A stretch of DNA of 8,777 bases from contig JAQUTM010000088.1 of NCBI GenBank assembly GCA_028694405.1, positions 1-8,777 of the forward strand, written 5' to 3'. Positions within the stretch are counted from its first letter, which is position 1. Each line of letters starts with the position of its first letter. Under the pieces are notes generated by a model. That model saw nothing but the letters and a program-made list of their open reading frames with translations, did no database searches and was not told the DNA's origin. Of this stretch, positions 1 through 6,502 are shown in pieces. Both the position numbers and the translations under genes were made by a program. This stretch comes from Oscillospiraceae bacterium. Its GTDB lineage: Bacteria > Bacillota > Clostridia > Oscillospirales > Ruminococcaceae.

Positions 1-494
1 TGTGGCGGCAAGTTTAGTTCCTTGGCACCTTGCAAAAATACTTCGGGGTTTGGTTTTGCCTGGCTTACCTTTGTGCCGTCTATCACTGCGTCAAAAAAAT
101 CTGTGATTTTTAAGCGGTTAAGAATCAATGCCGAATTTTTACTGGCAGAACCCAGTCCTATTTTGTAACCCTTTTCCCGCGCATCTGTCAAAAACGCCTG
201 CACACCCGGCAGAATGTCCTCTTGCGTCAGCTCATTTATGTATTGTACATACAGGTCGTTCTTTTTTGTACAGCAGCTATCTTTTTCTGCCTGTGTCAAG
301 GTACGGTTGCCCAGCTGCAAAATAATTTCAAAGCTTGCCATACGGCTAACGCCTTTTAATCGCTCATTGTCCTCTTTGGTAAAGGGAATATCCAGTTCCT
401 CTGCCAACTGCTTCCATGCTAAAAAGTGATACTTTGCCGTATCTACCAGTACGCCGTCTAAATCAAATAGAAGGCCCTTATATTTCTGTGTCAT
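1..494 (-). CDS. pgmB: Beta-phosphoglucomutase, 3' end outside window
   Basis: This gene encodes a HAD-superfamily enzyme that interconverts beta-D-glucose 1-phosphate and glucose 6-phosphate in the cytoplasm. It starts at ATG 494 and runs off the left end after 164 complete codons; the Lactococcus lactis enzyme has about 221 residues. Visible family features are the DxD catalytic motif (D11 as nucleophile, D13 as acid/base, in FDLDGVLVDTA), H23 in KYHFLAW, the cap-domain substrate loop LKGVSR ending at R51, the SASKN phosphate-binding motif at S116-K119, and K147 in the AKPNPEVF motif. These match the L. lactis protein closely and separate it from generic HAD phosphatases. The C-terminal metal-binding acidic motif is beyond the window. 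The start has AAGGAG overlapping the stop of the preceding sulfatase, so it is the last gene seen in the operon. In known pathways its substrate comes from inverting sugar phosphorylases; none is in view. Confidence 0.93.
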   Translation of the reverse strand, partial: MTQKYKGLLFDLDGVLVDTAKYHFLAWKQLAEELDIPFTKEDNERLKGVSRMASFEIILQLGNRTLTQAEKDSCCTKKNDLYVQYINELTQEDILPGVQAFLTDAREKGYKIGLGSASKNSALILNRLKITDFFDAVIDGTKVSQAKPNPEVFLQGAKELNLPP

Positions 495-499
495 TTTTT

Positions 500-505
500 C
501 TCCTT
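500..505 (-). promoter_or_regulatory. Ribosome binding site of pgmB
   Basis: AAGGAG lies six bases before the ATG at 494 and shares bases with the TAA stop (504-506) of the upstream sulfatase. The overlap suggests that translation of the two genes is coupled. Confidence 0.8.
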
Positions 506-1958
506 AAAGCCCTGCTATGCAAATTTCGGGATTTACTCGTGCCGAGGGCGGATTGTCTTTCCAGCGCTCCTGCTCTTTTAAACCTACAGCGTTTTCGTAG
601 GCAATAAAAAGCTGTGCGTCTTTTGTCTGTTGCTCTTGTGCCTGCTCATACTGCTGTGGAAAAGGTGCAAGCTCTTGTGCTTTTATGCGAAATGCTTTTA
701 ATGTTTCCGGGGACTCTAAAGCCCTATTTTGCTTTTCAAGGGGGTCTTTTTCCAAGTCAAACAGCATATCGCTCTCTTCAAATCCATGATACGAAATAAA
801 CTTCCAGCCTTTATGGCGCAACATAATGCTGTAATGCCATGCATCGTCCAGTTTTTCCATATATTCGCTGTATACCATACGCTGGTTGTTTTCTGCTTGC
901 CCTTTTAATGCAGCCGCCAAGCTAATGCCGTCAGCTTGATTTAATGCCGAAGCTCCCGCCCATTCACACATAGTGGGCGCTATATCCAAAATGCTTACAG
1001 GCGCATCTATACGCTGGTTTTGTACCACGTCATCGCCTGCTAAAATAAGCGGTATTCGTACAGATTTTTCAAAAAAGGTTTCTTTTCCGTAAAGGTCTCG
1101 CTCTCCCGCTTGGTCTCCGTGGTCTGAAAAATAGCCAAACAATTTTTGTGTACCCCGCCGGGCAGTAAAGTTGTCAAACGCTGCCTTTACACGCCCTATT
1201 TGACCGTCCATATGTTCTATCATGCCGCAGTAGGCGGCGCGCACACCCTTTGCTACCTGAGGTGTGGTTTCTACACGGTGCTTTTGCAAACAGCGGTTCA
1301 TATACGGCGGCAAAGTGTTATGCATGGCAGGCACTTCTACCCTCTCCCAATATTTTTGAAATAGTTTTTTGGGCGCCACATATGGAAAATGTGGCCCATA
1401 AGTACCCACTATAATAAACTGCGGCTTTTGGTGTGGCTGACGCAAATAGTCTTCGGCTGCCTGTATTACCAACTCGTCATAGTGTAATACGGGAGACTCT
1501 CCTCCGCCTACTACCTGCGGTGCCCATTTGCCCGCAAAGGTACGGGCAAATACACCTCGTTCCTGTTTTAAATGTTCCGGTCTTGTCCAAGTGACCAAAG
1601 TAATATCGGGTGCAATCCGCTTTGTAAATCCATGCCTTTGGTTTTCGCCTATAAAATGCATACGTCCTATTAAAACCGTTTCGTACCCTGCGGCGGCTAA
1701 GTGATGTAAAAAAGTAGGCATGGTGTCCGATAAGGTATCTACATTGGTAAAAATGCCTGTGTGTGACGCGCGTAAACCTGACAGCATAGCCATGCGCGCT
1801 GGCACGCACAAAGGGCAAGCGGTATAAGCCTGTGTAAACGTCGTGCCGCCTGTACGCAGCGCGTTTAAATGAGGTGTATCTACGTTTATTTCTTCTCCCG
1901 CCATAAACTGAGGAGCGTGCTGGTCACTAAAAAACAACAATATGTCTCGCTGGCTCAT
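504..1958 (-). CDS. Cys-type sulfatase, second of a tandem pair
   Basis: A cytoplasmic sulfatase-superfamily hydrolase of 484 residues. The active-site signature C51-V-P-A-R55 followed by MAMLSG marks a type I sulfatase whose cysteine must be converted to formylglycine, in anaerobes usually by the radical-SAM enzyme anSME. Other family features are D12 and Q13 in SDQHAP (metal site), H190 in GPHFPYVAP, the metal-binding D279-H280 in FSDHGD, and the sulfate-contacting lysine around K292 in LYGKETFFEKS. There is no signal peptide. The start at 1958 is preferred over an in-frame upstream ATG at 1994, because it aligns with the paralog immediately upstream, has AGGTGG in front, and makes a 4-base ATGA overlap with that gene. 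Between the DHG motif and the lysine this copy reads GERDLY where its paralog reads GEHGIY, so the two may differ in specificity. The substrate cannot be read from sequence; a sulfated sugar is the most likely class. Confidence 0.92.
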   Translation of the reverse strand: MSQRDILLFFSDQHAPQFMAGEEINVDTPHLNALRTGGTTFTQAYTACPLCVPARMAMLSGLRASHTGIFTNVDTLSDTMPTFLHHLAAAGYETVLIGRMHFIGENQRHGFTKRIAPDITLVTWTRPEHLKQERGVFARTFAGKWAPQVVGGGESPVLHYDELVIQAAEDYLRQPHQKPQFIIVGTYGPHFPYVAPKKLFQKYWERVEVPAMHNTLPPYMNRCLQKHRVETTPQVAKGVRAAYCGMIEHMDGQIGRVKAAFDNFTARRGTQKLFGYFSDHGDQAGERDLYGKETFFEKSVRIPLILAGDDVVQNQRIDAPVSILDIAPTMCEWAGASALNQADGISLAAALKGQAENNQRMVYSEYMEKLDDAWHYSIMLRHKGWKFISYHGFEESDMLFDLEKDPLEKQNRALESPETLKAFRIKAQELAPFPQQYEQAQEQQTKDAQLFIAYENAVGLKEQERWKDNPPSARVNPEICIAGL

Positions 1959-3484
1959 TTTTGCACCACCTTTTGCAGAACATCTGCACCGCAATAGGTA
2001 CTGCGCTGTTCTTTGCCGGGTGGTGTGGTTAAGGTAGTAATGCAGATAACAGGCGGCTGTTTTGCCTGTAATGGATAATCGCGATACCGCTCTCTGTCAT
2101 CAAACCCTGTTGCTCTTTCATTTTTTGCAAATATTGCTGCACTGCGCGCGTGGATACACTGCAATTCTTGAGCGGCGGCAGGTGAAGTACACTGCTGTGC
2201 AATATTGCGCAGCCTTTTGTATACGTTTGGCAAGCGGTCAGTTAAATTCTCCTGCTCTAGCGGGTCTTCGTCTACATCAAACAGCATGTCATAACGCTCA
2301 TAGCCGTTATAAGATATAAATTTATACTGCTCCGTGCGCAGCATACAGCTGTATACCCATTCGCCTTGGTGATTTTTGTCTGCACCTTCGCTCAAAACAA
2401 TGCGTTTTTCGTTTCCCTTTTTGCCGTGCAAAATATCCGCTAAGCTTTGGCCGTCTGCTCGGAACGGTATGGTGGCGTTTCCCCACTGACATACAGTCGG
2501 TCCCACGTCTAAAATTGTCACGGGATAGTCCCAGCTACAGCCTTTTTCTACGCCGTCACCTGCAAAAATAAGCGGTATTTTTACAGACTTTTCAAAAAAT
2601 GTTTTTTTACCGTAAATGCCGTGTTCTCCTACTGTGTCTCCATGGTCAGACAAATAACCGAAAAGCTTTTGGGTGCCTCGCTGTTTTGTAAAATTACAAA
2701 ACGCATTAAAAACACGTCCAACTAAGGCATCTGTGTGTTCGATTAAACCTTTGTACGCCGCTTGACAGGCTAAAGCCACCTCGGGGTTTGCGTCCGGCTC
2801 TTGCAGGCTTTCCAAAACAGGGTTTATAAAATCTTCTTTTTTATGAAAAGTTTGTGGCAAAACTGCTGTTTTTAAATATTTTTCAAATAACTGCGGCGGT
2901 GCCACATAAGGAAAATGCGGCCCATAAGTGCCCACCAAAATAAACTGTGGCTTTTCATGGGGCTTGTTTAAGTATTCTTCGGCTGTACGCACAACCATTT
3001 CATCATAACTCAGTACGGGAGATTCTCCGCCGCCTACTACATGGGTACACCATTTATAGCCCATAGTTTGTGTATGTACACCAAAATCTTCTTCTATCCA
3101 TGGCGGCCTTGTCCAGCCGCTGTTGGTAAAATCAGGAGCAATGCGCTTTGTAAAGCCGTGCCGCTGGTCTGCGCCTACAAAATGCATGCGTCCCACCAAA
3201 ACCGTTTCATAGCCCGCTTCTACCAAGTGATGTAAAAAAGTTGGCAAGGTATTTGGCAAGGCGTCCATATTGGTAAAAATGCCTGTTTTGCTTGCCTGCA
3301 TACCGGACAGCATTGCCATACGCGCCGGCACACACAAGGGACACGCTGTGTAAGCCTGCGTAAAGGTGGTTCCCTCTTTACGCAGTAAATCTAAATTGGG
3401 TGTATCTACAGGCATTAAGCCGCCGCCCATATATTGCGGCGCATGCTGGTCACTCATAAAAAGAAGTATGTCGGGTTTTATCAT
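1955..3484 (-). CDS. Cys-type sulfatase, first of a tandem pair
   Basis: A 509-residue cytoplasmic sulfatase, strongly similar along its length to the next gene; the two share an identical 24-residue block around the active site. Its signature is C51-V-P-A-R55, with D12 in SDQHAP, H190 in GPHFPYVAP, D280-H281-G282 in LSDHGD, and a lysine pair at 293-294 in YGKKTFFEKS. The cysteine nucleophile requires formylglycine maturation by an enzyme not in this window. The start ATG overlaps the esterase stop by four bases (ATGA), with AAAGGA upstream. Compared with its paralog it carries about 24 extra residues after the shared ICI..L ending; that tail contains the ribosome binding site of the following gene. 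No signal peptide or membrane segment is seen. The specific sulfate ester hydrolysed is unknown; the operon points to a carbohydrate sulfate. Confidence 0.92.
   Translation of the reverse strand: MIKPDILLFMSDQHAPQYMGGGLMPVDTPNLDLLRKEGTTFTQAYTACPLCVPARMAMLSGMQASKTGIFTNMDALPNTLPTFLHHLVEAGYETVLVGRMHFVGADQRHGFTKRIAPDFTNSGWTRPPWIEEDFGVHTQTMGYKWCTHVVGGGESPVLSYDEMVVRTAEEYLNKPHEKPQFILVGTYGPHFPYVAPPQLFEKYLKTAVLPQTFHKKEDFINPVLESLQEPDANPEVALACQAAYKGLIEHTDALVGRVFNAFCNFTKQRGTQKLFGYLSDHGDTVGEHGIYGKKTFFEKSVKIPLIFAGDGVEKGCSWDYPVTILDVGPTVCQWGNATIPFRADGQSLADILHGKKGNEKRIVLSEGADKNHQGEWVYSCMLRTEQYKFISYNGYERYDMLFDVDEDPLEQENLTDRLPNVYKRLRNIAQQCTSPAAAQELQCIHARSAAIFAKNERATGFDDRERYRDYPLQAKQPPVICITTLTTPPGKEQRSTYCGADVLQKVVQK
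1966..1974 (-). promoter_or_regulatory. Ribosome binding site deciding the start at 1958
   Basis: AAAAGGTGG precedes the ATG at 1958 and lies inside the last codons of the upstream sulfatase. It supports 1958 rather than the in-frame ATG at 1994 as the start of the second tandem sulfatase. Confidence 0.6.
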
Positions 3485-4572
3485 GTTACTGTCCTTTCGG
3501 CAAAACGGTTACTGTTTACTACAAAATCGGCTGCCTCGTTTAAGCTGTCCTCCGCTTGAGGATAAATTCCGCATTTATCTACAAAAGCGTGCACCATACC
3601 GCAATAGTTAATCATTGTTACAGGTACGTTTGCCTGTGCCAGTTTTTTGGCGTAAGCGCGGGCTTGTTGTGTTAAATAATCATATTGAGCGGTTATCAGC
3701 AAAGTTTTAGGCAGATTGATAAAGCTTTTATCCCAAAGCGGGGACACGCGAGAATCCTTTGTGTTGATATTGGCGGGAATATAGTTGCTTTCGCTGCGCT
3801 TTCCGGCGTTATAAATTGCCATTATAAACGGTTCAATCCAGTGCTTTTGGCTATCATCATACACATAATTTTCTAAATTAAATTCAAAATCTTCTAAGCC
3901 GTCTGTGTCCCGCACCGCCAAAGCAGGATAATAAAGCACCTGCTTTTCTATCATATTTAAGCCTTCCGTGCGGTCTTTGTGGCTACACAATGCTGCCAAA
4001 TTGCCCCCTGCACTGTCGCCTGCCACGGTAATACGGGTTTTATCAATTCCCAACTGCTGTGCGTGTGCATATGTCCAACAAACAACTGCCCAACAATCTT
4101 GAAATCCTGCCGGCCAAGGATTTTCGGGTGCAAGCCGATACGCTGTGTTAATTACCAGTGCATCTGTCTGTTGAGCTAAGTAACGGCAAACAGGCTGCAC
4201 AACGGTACGGTTTCCGTATTGCCAGCCGCCTCCGTGAAAATAAATAACACATGGCCGCATTGCTTTTGGCTCAAGCTGTCGGTATAGGGTAACAGGTACA
4301 ACCGTATCCTGCGGTGCACAAATGTATTCGTCCCACTGCATAAGCTGTGCTGTGGCAATTTCTCTGCCTTCGGGTATGGTTTGCAAACTGCGTACTTTTT
4401 CTACATTTCCGTCCCGAATTGCCTGTACTTTTTCGCTTACAGTATCTCCCGCTGCCTTTTTTTCGTCGCATATCTCTTTGGCAAGCGTACCGATTCTTTG
4501 TCCCGGCAGCAGCTTTACTATGTTGTTTACACCGTTTTGTGTCCAAGATAAACTCTCAAATAAACAGTTCAT
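3481..4572 (-). CDS. Alpha/beta-hydrolase esterase, hormone-sensitive-lipase type
   Basis: A 363-residue cytoplasmic serine esterase. The oxyanion-hole motif H113-G-G-G-W117 and the nucleophile motif G185-D-S187-A-G-G-N are the hallmarks of the HSL (type IV) esterase family. The triad is completed by D298 in QYDYLT and H328 in GMVHAF. The conserved YRLAPENPWPAG segment follows the oxyanion hole. About 100 residues precede HGGGW and would form a cap. Family members hydrolyse short acyl esters, including acetyl esters on sugars. In this sulfatase and glycosidase operon, removal of O-acetyl groups from an imported oligosaccharide is a reasonable inference, but a lipid or xenobiotic ester cannot be excluded. 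The start at 4572 has AAGAGGT before it; an in-frame ATG at 4623 would overlap the GH3 gene by 35 bases. The stop overlaps the next sulfatase start as ATGA. Confidence 0.9.
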   Translation of the reverse strand: MNCLFESLSWTQNGVNNIVKLLPGQRIGTLAKEICDEKKAAGDTVSEKVQAIRDGNVEKVRSLQTIPEGREIATAQLMQWDEYICAPQDTVVPVTLYRQLEPKAMRPCVIYFHGGGWQYGNRTVVQPVCRYLAQQTDALVINTAYRLAPENPWPAGFQDCWAVVCWTYAHAQQLGIDKTRITVAGDSAGGNLAALCSHKDRTEGLNMIEKQVLYYPALAVRDTDGLEDFEFNLENYVYDDSQKHWIEPFIMAIYNAGKRSESNYIPANINTKDSRVSPLWDKSFINLPKTLLITAQYDYLTQQARAYAKKLAQANVPVTMINYCGMVHAFVDKCGIYPQAEDSLNEAADFVVNSNRFAERTVT

Positions 4573-4576
4573 TTTT

Positions 4577-4583
4577 ACCTCTT
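4577..4583 (-). promoter_or_regulatory. Ribosome binding site deciding the esterase start
   Basis: AAGAGGT ends five bases before the ATG at 4572, in the 16-base gap after the GH3 stop. This favours 4572 over the in-frame ATG at 4623, which lies within the GH3 coding region. Confidence 0.7.
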
Positions 4584-4588
4584 TTCGC

Positions 4589-6286
4589 TTATAAACGTGC
4601 TTCCCATTTTCCGCAAAATGCATCTATGGGGCTAATTCCTTTAAATGTGCTGCGCCCTGTAAGCTTTTCTACCAGCTGATGCAGACAGCTATCGTTATTG
4701 CTGTAGCAGTTTATATACGTTTTTACCCGTGGAAAATCCAACAGATGATAGGGGTTTTCTAAAGATACAAAAACTGTAGGTACATCATTGATGTAATGGC
4801 CGCAATCGGCACCCATGGGCTGTTTCCACTCAATGCGTACAACCGTTTGGTTACTTTTGGTGGAGAGATTTGCAACATATAAAATTAAGTCATATTTTTT
4901 TACAATTTCTTCGTAGCGCGTGGTAAAGCCTTCACCATAGGGCTGTGGAATAAAATCATCTACTTCAAACCCTTCTGCTTGCAACATATCGCGTACCTTT
5001 TGGCAAGCAGCTTTTACTTTGTAATTTCCTTCTCCTCCCGCAGGCGGCTCTATGGTGTAAAACAAAATGCGTTTATAGCGCTGTGGTGTAAGGGGCAGCA
5101 CGCCCGGCTCTTCTTTTACAAGGGTAATGGCTTTGTCGGCACATTCCTCTGCCCATTGTTTATGCGTATTGCAGCCGATTACCTGTGCCGCTTGTGATTT
5201 GTCTAAAATTCTTTCCTTTTTATGTAAACCCAAAGCAGCCTTTGTTGCCAAAATACGGGTTACTGCCTCATCTAAACGTTGCGGCGTAATAATTCCCGTC
5301 TCAATTCCCTCCAGCATAAAGCCAAAGTCTTCTTCTAAATTACGGGCAAATAAAAACATATCGGCACCGCGTGCAATGCTTTCGGGCACGGCACGTTTTC
5401 GGCTCATAGCTAAGGTATATCCCGCCATGGTTGTGGCATCTGTACAAACAAGACCGTTAAAGCCCAGCTCTTCTCTCAGCAGCCCCTGCATCAGTTCTCG
5501 GCTTAAAGTAGCGGGCATTAACTCCTTATCTTGTATAGTGGGGTTAATGCGGCGCGTCCACGCCGGCTGCATAATATGGCCTACCATTACCGTTAGGGCA
5601 CCTGCGTCTATGCTTGCCTGATACGCCGCCCCGTATGTATCCATCCAAGTATCGCAGTCCATATCGTTGATAGAGGTTACAAGATGCTGGTCCCGTTCGT
5701 CTTGTCCGTCACCCGGAAAGTGCTTGATGGAAGCTGCAAAATTTAAGCTTTGAACACGTTCCACATAGGCTTTACCCATAATTTTTACACGTTGAGGATT
5801 GCTGCCAAAGGTTCTTGTATTGGTAATGGGGTTACGAAAATTGGTATCAATATCAATGATAGGAGCAAATGCCCAGTTGGCACCTACGGCTCCTGCTTCA
5901 ACCGCACAAACTTCTGCCATTTTTTTTGCCGTTTCTATATCGTTTGTTGCGGCAACTTCCATAGGCGAGCCCAGCAGTGTGCCCTCTTCTACAATGCCAT
6001 TGCCGCCTTTTTCCAAATTTGCAGCAATCAGCATAGGTATTTTGCTGCGCTCACGCACAGCATTTGTGGCATTGATTGCGGCATCGGTAGAAATTACACG
6101 GTACATACACCCACCCGGAGACAAAATGCTGTACACATATTCAAATTCTTGAGGCTTGCCTTCTTTAAATAACACACAAAACAGCTGTCCGGCTTTTTCT
6201 TTTGTGGTCATACCCGCCAATGTGGTTTCTACCCACTGTATAGCTTCCTCGTTTAAATAAAATGGTTTTGCTTTTAAATCTATCAT
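4589..6286 (-). CDS. Glycoside hydrolase family 3, beta-N-acetylhexosaminidase-like
   Basis: A 565-residue GH3 enzyme, probably cleaving terminal beta-linked N-acetylglucosamine or a related residue. The N-terminal (beta/alpha)8 domain (roughly 1-355) carries K188-H189-F-P-G in the sugar-binding loop, then D199-Q-H201, equivalent to the Asp-x-His dyad that serves as general acid/base in NagZ-type enzymes. The probable nucleophile is D283 in VCTDATTMAG. The loop reads PGDGQDERDQH where NagZ has PGHGxxxxDSH, and the usual acidic ID.EGG segment is ANLEKGG, so this is a divergent clade. A second domain (about 375-565) resembles the GH3 C-terminal sandwich, unlike single-domain NagZ. No signal peptide is present, so the substrate is intracellular. 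Some GH3 proteins with this dyad act as phosphorylases (Cellulomonas fimi Nag3), so phosphorolysis is possible. The start ATG at 6286 has AAGAGG upstream. Confidence 0.88.
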   Translation of the reverse strand: MIDLKAKPFYLNEEAIQWVETTLAGMTTKEKAGQLFCVLFKEGKPQEFEYVYSILSPGGCMYRVISTDAAINATNAVRERSKIPMLIAANLEKGGNGIVEEGTLLGSPMEVAATNDIETAKKMAEVCAVEAGAVGANWAFAPIIDIDTNFRNPITNTRTFGSNPQRVKIMGKAYVERVQSLNFAASIKHFPGDGQDERDQHLVTSINDMDCDTWMDTYGAAYQASIDAGALTVMVGHIMQPAWTRRINPTIQDKELMPATLSRELMQGLLREELGFNGLVCTDATTMAGYTLAMSRKRAVPESIARGADMFLFARNLEEDFGFMLEGIETGIITPQRLDEAVTRILATKAALGLHKKERILDKSQAAQVIGCNTHKQWAEECADKAITLVKEEPGVLPLTPQRYKRILFYTIEPPAGGEGNYKVKAACQKVRDMLQAEGFEVDDFIPQPYGEGFTTRYEEIVKKYDLILYVANLSTKSNQTVVRIEWKQPMGADCGHYINDVPTVFVSLENPYHLLDFPRVKTYINCYSNNDSCLHQLVEKLTGRSTFKGISPIDAFCGKWEARL

Positions 6287-6311
6287 GATATTCCTCTTTT
6301 CGTTTTCCCCT

Positions 6312-6464
6312 CTAGTCTTCGCTGTCTATAAACAAATTTGCAAGTACATCGGTAGGCAATTCTTGTTTATCAGCCTTATTGCAGCACAATTTAACTGTTA
6401 CTGCTATTGCTCCTCCCGCCGCTAACAAAAGCGCAAGCGGTAATAACGCAACCCACAAATTCAT
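6312..6464 (-). CDS. Small single-span membrane protein, function unknown
   Basis: A 50-residue open frame fills most of the gap between the third sulfatase and the GH3 gene. It has an ATG at 6464 preceded by a strong AAGGAG, and ends with TAG at 6312-6314. The protein starts MNLWVALLPLALLL and has one hydrophobic segment (about residues 2-26), followed by KLCCNK and an acidic tail ending in FIDSED. A positively charged segment after the helix suggests an N-out, C-in arrangement with a cytoplasmic tail. The CC pair could be acylated or bind a metal, but there is no lipobox in the normal position for a lipoprotein. It might be an accessory subunit of a transporter or an anchor for the pathway enzymes. 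I do not recognise a family. The ribosome binding site and operon position make it a credible gene. Confidence 0.7.
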   Translation of the reverse strand: MNLWVALLPLALLLAAGGAIAVTVKLCCNKADKQELPTDVLANLFIDSED

Positions 6465-6470
6465 ATTTTT

Positions 6471-6476
6471 CTCCTT
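6471..6476 (-). promoter_or_regulatory. Ribosome binding site of the small membrane protein
   Basis: AAGGAG sits six bases before the ATG at 6464. It is among the best Shine-Dalgarno matches in the window and is the main support for the short open frame. Confidence 0.7.
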
Positions 6477-6502
6477 AACTTTAAGCAATTTACTCTTTTA
6501 CG

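Noticed and set aside
1477..1818. A 113-codon open frame on the minus strand inside the second tandem sulfatase
   Set aside because: It is in a different frame from a strongly conserved sulfatase and its protein is rich in Arg, Tyr and Cys with no recognisable motif.
1690..3245. Short shared nucleotide stretches such as GTGATGTAAAAAAGT (near 1702 and 3228) as possible direct repeats or recombination sites
   Set aside because: They fall at matching positions of the two paralogous sulfatases and are explained by shared ancestry and protein conservation.
5127..5621. A 164-codon open frame on the plus strand, and another at 5750-6172
   Set aside because: Both lie wholly antisense to the GH3 gene, lack ribosome binding sites, and show no domain-like sequence. 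They are shadows of the coding strand's codon bias.
6465..6502. Possible terminator or promoter in the gap between the third sulfatase and the small membrane protein
   Set aside because: The 38 bases contain no stem-loop followed by a T run on the transcribed strand and no convincing promoter pair, only a ribosome binding site.
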